Positions 23,057 to 34,121 of a stretch of 64,000 bases of DNA are shown one piece after another; the stretch's first letter is position 1, and each line of letters starts with the position of its first letter. The translations under genes were made by a program, and so were the position numbers. The DNA comes from Paraphaeosphaeria minitans (lineage: Eukaryota; Ascomycota; Dothideomycetes; Pleosporales; Didymosphaeriaceae): positions 3,968,001 through 4,032,000 of the forward strand of contig WJXW01000004.1 in the NCBI GenBank assembly GCA_015832175.1, written 5' to 3'. The notes under the pieces are model-generated. The model was given only the letters and a program-made list of their open reading frames with translations, had not been told where the DNA came from and did not search any database.

Positions 23057-24431
23057 GGTGAAGGTGGATTTCAGAAGAAGAGCAGAATAGGTACTAAGTA
23101 ATGTAAAAGAAGATTAATGATGGAAACGAAGCGAAGAAGTGTGAATAGAAGTTTAGTAGCCAGCTAGTGAATGTGAAACCTGCACACGAAGGAGACAACT
23201 GAAGGCCATGATGGAGGATATTTGTAGCCGCCAACTTGGGGTTCCAAGAGGTAGTTGCATACCGCAAGACCATCGTCCACTGCAAATCTGGGGCACGATT
23301 CGAACATCGTGTGCCGACCTCCGCTCTTGGCTGTCGCTGCTGTCACGTAAGAGACGCTCCTCGGTGCGCGAGATGTTGTGATGCTGCTGAAGCAAGTGGC
23401 CTCCGCCTGACATACTGTCCACATTAGGTCGAAACCGAACGACGAAACCAGACGCAAAGGCCTGTTTCGCCAGGATATTCGTGGCAGCATTCATAGACAA
23501 ACGAGCCCGATATGTTTTGGGAGTCAAGGCCGATGTTTTGTAGGCGTATGGGAGGGGTTTCGTGTTCTTGGCACTGGCGTCTTAGCTTGACCAGATCTGG
23601 ACCGCCCGCCAATGAACCCGCTGCACAACAATTACTGTATACTCAGACAGCTGTTTTGGAAATCAGCTTGACTATTGGATCGGTAGAGATGCCATGTTGA
23701 TGCGAAATTCAAATATTCAAACCATGTGCCGAATTTTGACAATTCCCCAAACGCTCCAAAGTGCGATTCGCTCTACTGTCGGCACGTTGTCGCTACATCT
23801 GGACCATCCGAATGCTGATATAGGTGTAGTATCACATCATCTGTCGAGTTACTGACTCAAGGGTGCTCGCACTCTTCGCCATATCTCTTGAAGCTTCCTG
23901 AAACAGTTAGTTCACTTGTCTTAAGCGTAATGACAGTCAAGTCGGGCCTCAGTGTTTGCTTGGTCATGCAGTTGACTGGAAGTGTGAAATAATGTATCAA
24001 GAGCGTGTAGAAGTCAGATCGGACGTGCTAAAAACAGAACATTGGAGTCCGGTGGGGTCATTTGCTCCTCGTTGCCCCTTCTCGCTAAGGACATGTTTAA
24101 GGTTTATGCGAAACAGTAGGACCGAACTTCGTGTACACGGGATGACAATGTTCTTTCGAAGAGAAATTGCATGATAGAAGAGGGTTTATCTATTGCAAGC
24201 CATATCATCTATTGCAAGTCACATCATCTATTGCAAGTCACATCGCCATCTATTGCAGGATTCATTGTCAGCAATTATGAAACATCGGCAAGCAAGTTGG
24301 CTCTCCCGTTTGTCTGCTGGTCGCTGAGTGCGGACCGATAATCGGGAACACTATGTCAGGAACATTGTGCCTTGTAACTCCTGGTGCCTCGAAACCATAT
24401 CACATCTTGGCTGGAGGCTTTCTGCAGGCGA
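23057..24431. other. Intergenic
   Basis: 5' flank of the secreted repeat protein and 3' flank of the acetyltransferase gene. Only a 21-bp tandem repeat (24187-24257) stands out. Confidence 0.5.
24187..24257. repeat. 21-bp tandem repeat, about 3.5 copies
   Basis: Units of CATCTATTGCAAGTCACAT, with one copy interrupted by a CGC insertion. Confidence 0.85.
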
Positions 24432-25234
24432 TCACTTTGCTTTTGGCAGGGGCTGAATCGCCTCATCGCGACCACTCATCTCAGCCATTGGTACCTCAGC
24501 TCCTCCGACAGTCTCTTCTTCCCAGCCTATCCACTCCTTCCCACTGGCAGGATCCATTGCAGTCTCAATCTTGCGGATGACTCTGGCTGGATTTCCTGCT
24601 ACGACAGTGAAATCTGGAACGCTCTTGGTGACGACCGAGCCAGCGCCTACGACGGACCCTCGACCAATGTTGATACCAGGAAGGATAACAACGTTTCCGC
24701 CGATCCAACAATCCTCTCCAATATGGATTTCTTTCCCCAGCTCCGGTCCCTTGGTGCCTTGGCGGATAATGGGATCCAGCGGGTGCGTGCCAGAGTAGAA
24801 CGAGACGTTTGGGCCGCACAAGGTTCTGCTGCCCACACTGATCTCACACGTGTCCAGGAACGTCGCATTGAAGTTTATGAAAACGTTCTTACCGAGCTTT
24901 ACGTTGTAACCGTAGTCCATGTTGACTGGAGACTGGACCCATGGATAATCTTCGAACAGCTCATCGTCCTCTTCCGGGGTCGCGGCTGGAGGAGGGAGTG
25001 GTGTTTTGTCGCACAGTATGCTGCAATACGGCGTCAGGGACGGGGTCGCCGGACTCGGTGAGGCCGCACATACTCCCTGAACAGTTCAGTTAATCGGCGC
25101 CTCGAGACGTCACCGGCATTGTTGTATCGGGTGCACGCATGTCCGCAGCGGGCACGGTCAGCCACCAGCTCAGGGACAAAGGCGTGGTAGAGCTCCCCAC
25201 GGAGCATTTTTTGCTTGTTTCCGGATAGGTCCAT
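24432..25234 (-). CDS. Maltose/galactoside O-acetyltransferase-type hexapeptide acyltransferase
   Basis: Exons 25234-25074 and 25020-24432 (53-nt intron, donor GTATGT) give 249 residues. The N-terminal 'Mac' helical segment reads KMLRGELYHAFVPELVADR and AGDVSRRRLTELF. The left-handed beta-helix of hexapeptide repeats follows, with DYGYNVKLGKNVFINFN, GPNVSFYSGTHPLDP (catalytic His), IGEDCWIGGNVVILPG and VVGAGSVVTKSVPDF. Family members use acetyl-CoA to acetylate sugar hydroxyls in the cytosol. The C-terminal 40 residues are an acidic, unconserved tail. The start at 25234 fits the domain; an upstream ATG at 25300 would add an atypical leader. Divergently transcribed from the ICMT gene. Confidence 0.88.
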
Positions 25235-25596
25235 CTTTGCGTGTGCTCTCGACGTGAATGAAAGGTGAGGTGACAGTGCTCCGAGCACAAAAGAGGACAA
25301 TGGGCAACAGGCGGGTGTAAAGGTGTGTTTGGACGCATGCCGGACCGACTGCAGTCACGGAGGTACCTAGAGGAACCCCATTGCACATCCGGCAGAACCT
25401 CGGGCCTTTGACGGGTGACGCCATGGGCCGATCGCCAAGCGAAATAACAACACCCTCAAAGGAAAGTACAGCAAATACAAGCTTACTATTGTTCCTCTCC
25501 GGCCCCACGACGTCTCAGCAGGCTGTCTCTCCCATACCTTATTATGTCTTGGTGATCCCCCTTCCACCGTACCTGTCTTCACCACATCTTCCCATC
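25235..25596. promoter_or_regulatory. Divergent promoter region (acetyltransferase / ICMT)
   Basis: 362 bp separate the two start codons, so both promoters and 5' UTRs must lie here. No certain TATA box or known operator recognised. Confidence 0.5.
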
Positions 25597-26502
25597 ATGG
25601 CGTCGCAAAACGGAGCCCCCTCCTCGGCGCATGCGGACATCTCCCTCCCCGTAAACCGCCCCGCAGAGCCAGGCAAATGGACACCCGAGCTCGACGCAAA
25701 TATCCGCGCGCAAGAAGCCGCAAACGTTCAGCTCAAGAAAACCACCCTGCCGCGCTACCTCTGGCCTGGCGGCGACCGCTCCCTCGCGGGCGTCGCCATC
25801 CGTGCCTTTCTCCTGGGTGTCTCCGGCGCAGTGGGCTTCCTTTTCACTGCTGCCCTCGCATACAGCGGCATCGGGCTCTGGCGCCCGTGCTTTTTCCTCG
25901 CAGTGCTCTCCGTGTTCCACTTCCTCGAGTTCTGGACCACCGCCGCGTACAACACGCCCACGGCCTACATCTCGTCGTTCCTGCTCACGAACGGGAGCCG
26001 CTACCGCCAGGCGCACACGGTCGCGTTCGTAGAGACCATCGTAACGTCGTACTTCTTTCCCGCATGGCAGGCGCGCGTGCACCCGCCGTGGCTCATCGCG
26101 CTGGGCGTGGTGATGATAGTCGTGGGGCAGGTCGTGCGCAGCCTCGCCATGGTGCAGGCTGGGACCAACTTCAATCACCAGGTGCAGCAGCACAAGAACG
26201 AGGGGCATGAGCTCGTCACCACGGGGCTGTACTCGGTGTTTAGACATCCGTCGTACTTTGGCTTCTTCTGGTGGGGGTTGGGGACGCAGGTGGCTCTGGG
26301 GAACCTGGCCAGCTTTGTTGCCTATGCGGGCATTCTGTGGTACTTTTTCTATACGAGGATCACGCGTAAGTCGAGCTTGCTGTCCGTCTTTGTCGGATCT
26401 GGCTAATACCATACAGATGAAGAGAAGCACCTTGTAGAGTTCTTCGGCGACGACTACAAGGCGTACAAAACGAGGACTCGGGTGTGGATACCTTTTATCT
26501 AA
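25597..26502 (+). CDS. STE14: Protein-S-isoprenylcysteine O-methyltransferase (ICMT)
   Basis: ER-membrane enzyme that methylates the farnesyl- or geranylgeranyl-cysteine at the C-terminus of CAAX proteins such as Ras and a-type pheromone, using S-adenosylmethionine. Exons 25597-26365 and 26417-26502 (51-nt intron) give 284 residues. Several membrane helices are followed by the conserved SAM-binding C-terminal core: FNHQVQQHKNEGHELVTTGLY, FRHPSYFGFFWWGLGTQ, then, across the intron, RIT-HEEKHLVEFFGDDY and the terminal RVWIPFI. The N-terminus has about 60 hydrophilic residues, typical of filamentous fungi. Splicing is required: unspliced, the frame would lose the last conserved block. Confidence 0.93.
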
Positions 26503-27083
26503 GCACCAGCATCTCGCTCGATTTAGACCCAGAGGCTTGAGCTACTAATGCATCGAACGCAGCCATGTACTTAGATTTAGATACCATCTCACATAAAACT
26601 CAGTAAAACCTCACGTAATTTAAGTGCGGTGGCGACTAAAAGTGATGATGTTGAAAGGAGTGGCATGGTAAGAATTCCTCTAACCTACTAGCTCGAATCC
26701 AATGAAACATTGCAAAAAGGTGGAGATGTTATTATTGTGGCAGCATCGCACAGCTTGAACATTGCAACTTTTAGATTGAAGTTGTATCTCTCCTCATCTC
26801 GTGCTCTGTCACATCGCTACCCACGATGATGTTAGTCTACCCCATCTCACATCTGTTAGACCGAAGTAGATCCCGCCATAGCACAGGCACAACAAGAAGC
26901 AACGAGACTGGAGAGTTGATTGCTAGATTTCACAATCGCTATGACGCAAAACAGTGCCCAATATCAACAATGGCCAAACTCCGGCACGTGGTACTTTTTT
27001 GAACCGCTCCCGACAGACAGACAGACAGACAGACAGACATACACCAAGCGTACAGTTGAGACGAAGAAAGGGAAATGCCACGC
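26503..27083. other. Intergenic between convergent genes
   Basis: 3' flanks of ICMT and ILV3. It contains a (GACA)6 microsatellite at 27012-27038. No gene seen. Confidence 0.5.
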
Positions 27084-28955
27084 CTACTCTGCATCCGTCA
27101 CACAGCCGTGGCTCGCGTCCTTGACGAACCGTGCGTACTTGAATAACGTACCCCTCCGGAACTTGAACGGCGGCGCAACATAGTCCTTCTTCCTCTGTTC
27201 CATCTCCGCATCGCTGATGTTGACGTTCAGTAGGTTTTCCTCAGCGTCGATAGTGATCTCATCGCCGTCCTTGATGAGGCCAATAGGTCCACCTTCCTGC
27301 GCCTCAGGCACGATGTGGCCGATGAGGAAACCGTGGCTGCCACCGCTGAAGCGGCCGTCGGTGATGAGCGCGACGTCGTGGCCGAGGCCGGCGCCCATGA
27401 TGGCGGAACTGGGCTTCAGCATCTCCGGCATACCCGGGCCACCCTTGGGGCCCTCGTAGCGGATGACAACGACCGTCTTCTCGCCCTTTTTGAACTCGCC
27501 CGCCTCGAGGGAGGTGATGAACTCGTCTTCGGCGTTGTAGCAGCGGGCTTTGCCGGTGAACTTTGTGCCCTCCTTGCCGGTGATCTTGCCTACGGAGCCG
27601 CCGGGTGCGAGGTTACCGCGGAGGATCTGCAGGTGGCCAGTCTCCTTGATAGGGTTGTTGAGCCCCCTGAATATCTTCTGGTCGGCGGGGAAGTCCTGCG
27701 CGTGCTCCAGGTTCTGCTTAAGGGTCTTGCCGGTGACGGTGATGGTGTCGCCATCAATGAGACCTTCCTTGAGCAGGAACTTGCAGAGCGCGGGCGTGCC
27801 GCCGATGTCGTGGACGTCGGCCATGACGTATTTGCCTGAGGGCTTGAGGTCGGCGAGGAGCGGAATGCGGTCGCTGACGCTCTGAAAGTCATCGAGGGTG
27901 AGCTTGATGCCGACCGAGTCTGCTATGGCGATCAAGTGGAGAACCGCGTTGGTCGAGCCACCGGTGACGCTGACGAGCACCATGGCGTTTTCGAGCGACT
28001 TTCGAGTAATAATGTCCCTGGGCCTGATATCCTCCTTGAGTAGGTTCTTGATAGCACCTCCAGCTGCCAAACACTCGAGCACCTTCCCTTTGGAGTTTGC
28101 CGTGTTGGACGAGGAGCCAGGGAGAGTGAGACCCATCACTTCGATGGCCGTGGCCATGGTGTTCGCCGTGTACATGCCGCCGCAGGCTCCCTGGCCGTTG
28201 CAGGCATGCTTGATAATATCGAAGCGCTGCTCCTCGGAGATGTCTCCGGTGATAAACTGTCCATAGGCCTGGAAAGCGGAAACGATGTCGACCTGCTGCT
28301 TGTCTGCGGGCATTGACGATGCGCAACCCGGTTGGATGGTGCCGCCGTAGACCATGAGCGACGGCCTGTTGACGCGACCCATGGCCATGATGACGCCAGG
28401 CATGTTCTTGTCGCATCCCGGAATGGAAATGTTCGCGTCGTACCACTGGCCGCCCATGACGGTCTCAATGGAGTCTGCAATGAGGTCGCGCGACTGCAAT
28501 GAGTAGCGCATGCCCTTGGTGCCCATGGAGATGCCATCGCTGACACCAATGGTGTTGAACTGCATGCCCAACAGCCCTGCGCGCTGCACGCCCTCCTTTA
28601 CTTTGTTGTTTAGGTCGAGCAGGTGCATGTTGCACGGGTTGCCCGAGTACCAGACAGACGAGATGCCGACCTGGGCCTTGTTCATGTCCTGCTCGTTCAT
28701 GCCTGTGGCGTAAAGCATGGCTTGCGAGGCACCCTGCGACTTGGGCTGCGTGATGGCATTGCTGACCCAGTTGAGCTCATCGTCGGACCTCTTCCAGCGG
28801 GCTGCAGAGCTGGAGAGTGCGCGCCTGTGCCTGTTAGCTGCTGGAGCGGATTGCGCAGGCTGCGCCAGGCATTGAGCTTACGTCTGGTGCGCCTTCAGAC
28901 GGAGAGCACATGGGGAGCGCAGGAATTGCGCGCCGGAGCGAGCAAGAGGAGGCAT
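27084..28955 (-). CDS. ILV3: Dihydroxy-acid dehydratase, mitochondrial
   Basis: Dehydrates 2,3-dihydroxy-isovalerate and 2,3-dihydroxy-3-methylvalerate to the 2-keto acids in valine and isoleucine synthesis, in the mitochondrial matrix. Exons 28955-28882 and 28830-27084 (51-nt intron) give 606 residues, the family norm. Exon 1 plus the first codons of exon 2 encode a mitochondrial presequence rich in Arg, Ala and Ser ([15 protein letters not shown]...RRALSSSAA). Fe-S ligands are visible in [12 protein letters not shown] and [27 protein letters not shown] lies near the C-terminus. The ATG at 28718 is internal to the mature protein; the 5' exon is needed for targeting. No truncation seen. Only one copy is in this window. 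Confidence 0.96.
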
Positions 28956-29951
28956 TGTGGGCTGCCCGCTGCTGAAAGGCTGGCGCGACGAATATAAAGT
29001 GCATGTGCAGCTGAGTAGCTTCTGCTCGGGGAAGACGCCGCACCTCCGATGGCGAGAAGTCCATGCCTGCACCGGTCCGACGACGACGTAATCTGCCGCG
29101 CGCTGATTGGCTGATTGGCCGTGTGCCTGGGCGACCATTATCAACCTCAGCCTGATCATCCTTCATCGTGTTTCTAGCTCTCGAATCCGTGACGAGTCGT
29201 CTGTGTGAACAACTCCATCACAGCGGGCTCGTCCATTTGCGAGATGACATCAACCTCAACTTCAACGAACGGCTGTATCCCGCCGTCATGTCCCGCAGGT
29301 CATTCACTCGTTCAGTATTTCGAACAGCAGCACAACCTTGATGGGGAGTGCACGACGTCGAGCGCCAGGCCGGTCGGTTATGGACGTCTATACCTTTAAG
29401 TCGGTGGCCTACAACCAACGTCTACACCTTTAAGTCGATGGCCCACAACCAACGTCTACACCTCCAAGCCTGGTGCTGAATACTGCAGATGAGCCTTAAC
29501 GGCGACATCAAGTCCATTCCTGCCTGAATCCTTCGTAGATAATTCTCCCAATCCGTAGAGTCACGTCCCACCCTTGCAACTTGAAGCCATCACATAGCAC
29601 GCAAACTAGCAACAGCTTCTTCATGCGTAGGTCTATCAACGTGCCCATGTGCTGTCCCTCTGTGACCTATACGCTCGCATCGATGCGTTGAATTGATGCG
29701 TCGCCAGAGATTCACTGGCCCCTCCTGGCGCAGTGACCTTCACTCGCTAGCTCTTCACGACGGCGCCAGCAGAGTTGGTGGAATTCCAGTCGCTTACGTC
29801 AATTCTGGGTTCGCCCATCACGACCAGTGCGTGGCCAAGGCTTTTGTATACAAACATGCCTTCCGCCGTTTCTCTTCCACTCAATACTTGACATACAGAC
29901 ACCTCGCTCGACCACCCAACCGCACGACCGCACGCACAACATCGGACCAGC
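28956..29951. other. Intergenic with a 34-bp tandem repeat
   Basis: Divergent region between ILV3 (minus) and the GH17 gene (plus). No further gene seen. Confidence 0.5.
29384..29468. repeat. 34-bp tandem repeat, 2.5 copies
   Basis: Units at 29384-29417 and 29418-29451 differ at three or four sites; a third unit is cut after 17 bp. Core: ACGTCTACACCTTTAAGTCG. Confidence 0.9.
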
Positions 29952-32900
29952 ATGATATTTGCAATACTCTTGCTGCTCCTACAGCTTCTCGTTCCGGCGA
30001 CCTCGTTCACCGTCGATGATATCCATACGGCCTTCAACCACGGCGCGTTTTGGGGCACTCCAAATAAGCCGAAGCGTAAGGGAGATTACAACTACGCTTT
30101 CAGGGCTGCGAAAAGCCTGAATACTTCCGTCGCATTTGACTCTGCCCGCCTTTTCACGTGCCGTCAGCCAGGGACGACTGACGAGTATATTGAGGCCTTT
30201 GATGCCGCTGTGGAAACACACACATATCTACTTCTCGGCTTCTATGTTTCAGAAACGAAGAAGTCGGCCCAGAAACCCGGACAGTCCTATGAGTTGAACG
30301 CGGATATGCTAAAGTACGAGCTAAGGGCCCTGGAGAAAGCACTGGCACACCATGGATGGGCCCTAGCAGATCTCATTATCGGCCTCTCCGTTGGGAACGA
30401 AGACATGGAGTCATTCTACTCGGATTCAGCCACGACTGGCGTACCGGAAGATGTCATCACTAGCAATATAGCTACTGTTCGGAATGCCGTCCTAGGTTCT
30501 GCTTTCGGAGAATCGTTTCTGAACATCATGAAGTACATGACGCACACACCAATCGGCCATACGGATACCGCTCCTCATGCTGCCAAGGTCAAGCAACGAA
30601 TCTATTTCGTTGGTATGAATGCATATCCATACTGGAGTGGCGACCCACCTGCCAGCGCAAAAGCCAGCTACTTCGGGAGCCTCGATGGCGTCAAAAACCA
30701 AATTCCTGGCAAGAAGATATGGCTCACCGAAGTCGGCTGGCCGTTCAATGACACGGTCTCCCCGGTCTCTTCGCAAGCTACTGCAAGCAAAGAGAACTTG
30801 CAGAGATACTGGGACGAAGTGGGGTGTGAAGTGTTCGGTAAATACACTACGTTTTGGTTTGAACTTCAGCCAGACACTTCGCCCGACCAACCCGACTGGT
30901 AAGTAGATCGACCCTCGTCCAGAGATATTGGGGTGCAGCGAACGCCCAGGAGATAATGCACGGGGCCTCTGAGACTAAACTGACGGTGTCATAGGGGCAT
31001 TTTGAAAAAACCTCCGAACAACATCAAAGGCCGCATAGACGTCAGCTGTGACATAGGAAGGAAGGCCTGGGCGCATCAACGTCGCGAAATCTCGAGCTCC
31101 GCAGTATCTGAAGTCACGATTTCCGGAACCAAAGCTTTATCGACGCCCACAGCCTCACCCACAGCCTCGCCCACAGTCTCACAAGACATCTACAACGGTT
31201 TCTCATATGGCGCCTTTTGGTCTGACGGGAAAGCGAAGAACTACCAGGACTTCTTTCGCCAATTCACGATGGCTAGGAACCTTCCAAATGTTCCAGTTCC
31301 CTTCACTAGCGCACGCCTCTATCAGGCCGCCCAATGGGGTCCAAACAAGACCGAACCTAGCGAGGCTTTTCAAGCCGCCATTGATACAAATACGACGCTG
31401 CTCATCGGTCTATGGCTCCCCATCGACTTCGAGCTCGATGCCCTTGACAACGCTCTCAAGAAGCATGGGCGTAAGCTTACCGACCTAGTGATTGGGGTTT
31501 CGGTCGGAAACGAAGACATCTATCGAGGAAGCGATGAATGTACCCAAAAAGAAGGCAAGGCCTGCGACATGACCGCGACTGCGGACGAGGTAATGGAAAG
31601 CATCACACGAGTGAAGAATGAGTTTCGAAGTCGACATTGGGACGAGCTGTTCGAGACCTTGCCGCCGATCGGTCACGCGGATACAGCGCGCAATGCTGCA
31701 CTCCAGAATGCGGATTTCATCGGCGCCAACATCTTCCCGTTCTGGCACTCTGATCCCATCGAGGAAGCACAAGCCAGCTTCAATGAGAGCCTCGAAGGAC
31801 TCAAAAAGCGTGCTGGCAAAGCACCAATATGGATCACGGAGACAGGTTGGCCATCCGCAGGCCAGGACACGCTTGCGAGCCTCGAAAACATGCAAAAGTA
31901 TTGGTCAACCGTCGTGTGTTCGTTGATCGGCAAATACAACATGTTCTTTTTTGAATTGGAGGACTCGCATGACCCAGGTGACCTCGATTGGGGTCTCATC
32001 GAAAAATCCTCGCAGAAGCCCAAGATCAACGACCTGAGCTGTCTTGGTTTACCCATCTCTCCGTCGTCGCCACCACAAGCGGAATCGTCAACCTCGAACA
32101 CCATCACACCTACCTCTGCCGCCCTGAACATCTCCGCCTATTTGGTGTCTTCAACAACGTCGGTCCCTGACTGGTACATGAGCGTACGGCACGTCGATGT
32201 TTTCACGTTTCCGACAAGTCCAACTTTTGCCTCCCAAGACGGAGCGTTATTGAACAGCAGCAGCACAACCCACGTCACCATCACATCTACGGTCACCGTG
32301 TATCAGGCACCTTCGAAGTCTGCCTCTCAAGACGGAACATCTCAAGCTACTGCGAGCAGCCGCAGCACGACCCACGTCACAATCACTTCTACTATCACCG
32401 TGCCGCCGCCATCAGCAACCGATGCATCTGCTCCTGGTCAAGAAGACATCGTCACGGTGACCAGCTACTCCACCACCCAGGTGACCATTCCCTTGACATC
32501 CAGCCCACCCGCGCAGCCCCAAGCCAACCCGTTGTCGAAACCGACCCTGCCGGCAACCTCTACACCCTCACCACTGACATACCCGGCAAGTGCGGTACGC
32601 CTGCCCCCACTCCATCCGCGGTGCAGGGCGCTGGCCCGACTGCGAAGCCCACCGTGTACGTGACGGAAGCGACGGGCTGCATCACGGTTTCCAACGTCGC
32701 CGGGAAGATGGTGTCTGTGGCTTCGAACCCGCCTGTGAGCGGGACATGCCCCACCCCTGCGTATGTCCCGCCTGCGTCTTCCAAGCCGACTGTGTGCCTC
32801 ACCGAAGTGGCAGGGTGTATCACCGTGTCCAAGGATGCGAGTGGCCGGATGGTGACTGTGGCCTCGAATCCGCCCGTCGCTGGAACGTGCGTTACACCCG

Positions 32901-32998
32901 CGTATGTAAACCGTAGTGCTTGTTCAGTCTTACTGGCATGTTGGTATCTTGCTAATCCCCTTATAGATTTGTTGCTATTTTATCTTCTCTATCTTTAG
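29952..32998 (+). CDS. Secreted protein with two tandem GH17 glucanase domains and a Ser/Thr-rich repeat tail
   Basis: Glycoside hydrolase family 17 enzymes cleave or rearrange beta-1,3-glucan in fungal walls. Exon 1 (29952-30898) has a signal peptide (MIFAILLLLLQLLVPATS) and a GH17 domain with acid/base Glu150 in SVGNED and nucleophile Glu260 in WLTEVGWP. A 96-nt intron splits the Trp codon of PDQPDWG. Exon 2 starts at 30995, finishes domain 1 and continues into a second GH17 domain without its own signal peptide: Glu489 in SVGNED, Glu598 in WITETGWP. A tail with repeated STTHVTITST follows. The frame holding the tail stops at 32663. A second frame, open to 32998, carries two 40-50-residue repeats (TEATGCITVS...SNPPVSGTC; TEVAGCITVS...SNPPVAGTC). 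An intron 32481-32626 (GTGACC...GTGCAG) would join them; a frameshift is the alternative. The 3' end is therefore uncertain. Confidence 0.8.
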
Positions 32999-34121
32999 CC
33001 CTAGTATTAGTCTTGTCTAAGTAAGAAGCCTTTTATTTTATTTTATTTTATTTTATTTTATTTTTTTTTATTTTTTTTTATTTTTTTTTATTTTATTTTA
33101 TTTTATTTTATTTTATTTTATTTTATTTTATTTTATTTTTTTTTATTTTTTTTTATTTTATTTTATTTTATTTTATTTTATTTTATTTTATTTTATTTTA
33201 TTTTATTTTATTTTATTTTATTTTATTTTATTTTATTTTATTTTCTTTTCTTTTCTTTTCTTTTTCTTTAGATAAATAGGTTGTTATCCTATTACTAAGT
33301 TTCATAACTGCCTCGCCAGAAAGTCGTTATATAAGGGATTAGTTCGGTATAGGAATGCTCCATTGAATCACCACAAACGCGCTGCTACGACCGTGGCCTC
33401 GCCGCATAAACGACAACGACTCCAATCCGAATGCTTTGCCCGGTCCCATGTGCTCGGCCGCATGTGAGACTGGGCTAACGTGCAGTAGGCCCTCCGCTGA
33501 CACCACGACTATTGCATCCACCCTTCCTTCGTTTTCAACCCCTTCATCTGTTCTTCCGACGCCCTCCCCCGCTGCGACCAAACAGGCATGCAAGAAGAGA
33601 CGGAGTCCAGCGGCCCAAGCGAAAAACCAGCGACCACGTTAAGAAGACTGAACAGCACCCTTGTTTGAAGCGTCATTAGCATTTTCTGACCCACCTCCCA
33701 ACTTAAGATCCTTGATAGCCTCCACCGCCGCCCTGCATCCGAGTCAACGTCTCTTTCAAAAGTCCAGATCTAGGCTCCCCACGTCAAACATCATCGCAGT
33801 GTTGCGTCCATACGGCGAGGAGAGCAAAGAGGACGTGGCTGCCAGCACTTGGCGTACCACCCTGGATTGCGCTGTTTTGGGTGTTGAGAGGGAGGTTAGC
33901 GCTCGAGGTGGGTTGTTTGTGTGGGGAGTTTGCCGAGCATGTAGCTAGAGTTTGGGATATGGATGAGAAGCTCGGGAGAGAGGTGGAGAGGTGGCTGTTA
34001 GAGAAATAAACGGCATCCGAGTGAGTAAGCGGTGGGGTGTGGACAGTGCATTGAATGGTGAAGTGGGTGCGGGTATTCGCCCTCTTTCATTGTGATTATT
34101 CAAGTGCACAGGGCCCATGAG
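32999..34121. other. Intergenic with the TTTTA tract
   Basis: 3' flanks of the GH17 gene and of the diflavin reductase. Beyond the pentanucleotide tract, the open frames at 33436-33642 and 33661-33948 show no known motif, and I do not support them as genes. Confidence 0.45.
33032..33265. repeat. (TTTTA)n pentanucleotide tract
   Basis: About 230 bp of TTTTA units, with several TTTTTTTTTA variants and a final TTTTC stretch ending in TTTCTTTAG. Confidence 0.95.

Noticed and set aside
33339..33948. Three short frames after the TTTTA tract, considered as a separate gene
   Set aside because: No conserved motif, signal peptide or consistent splice sites.
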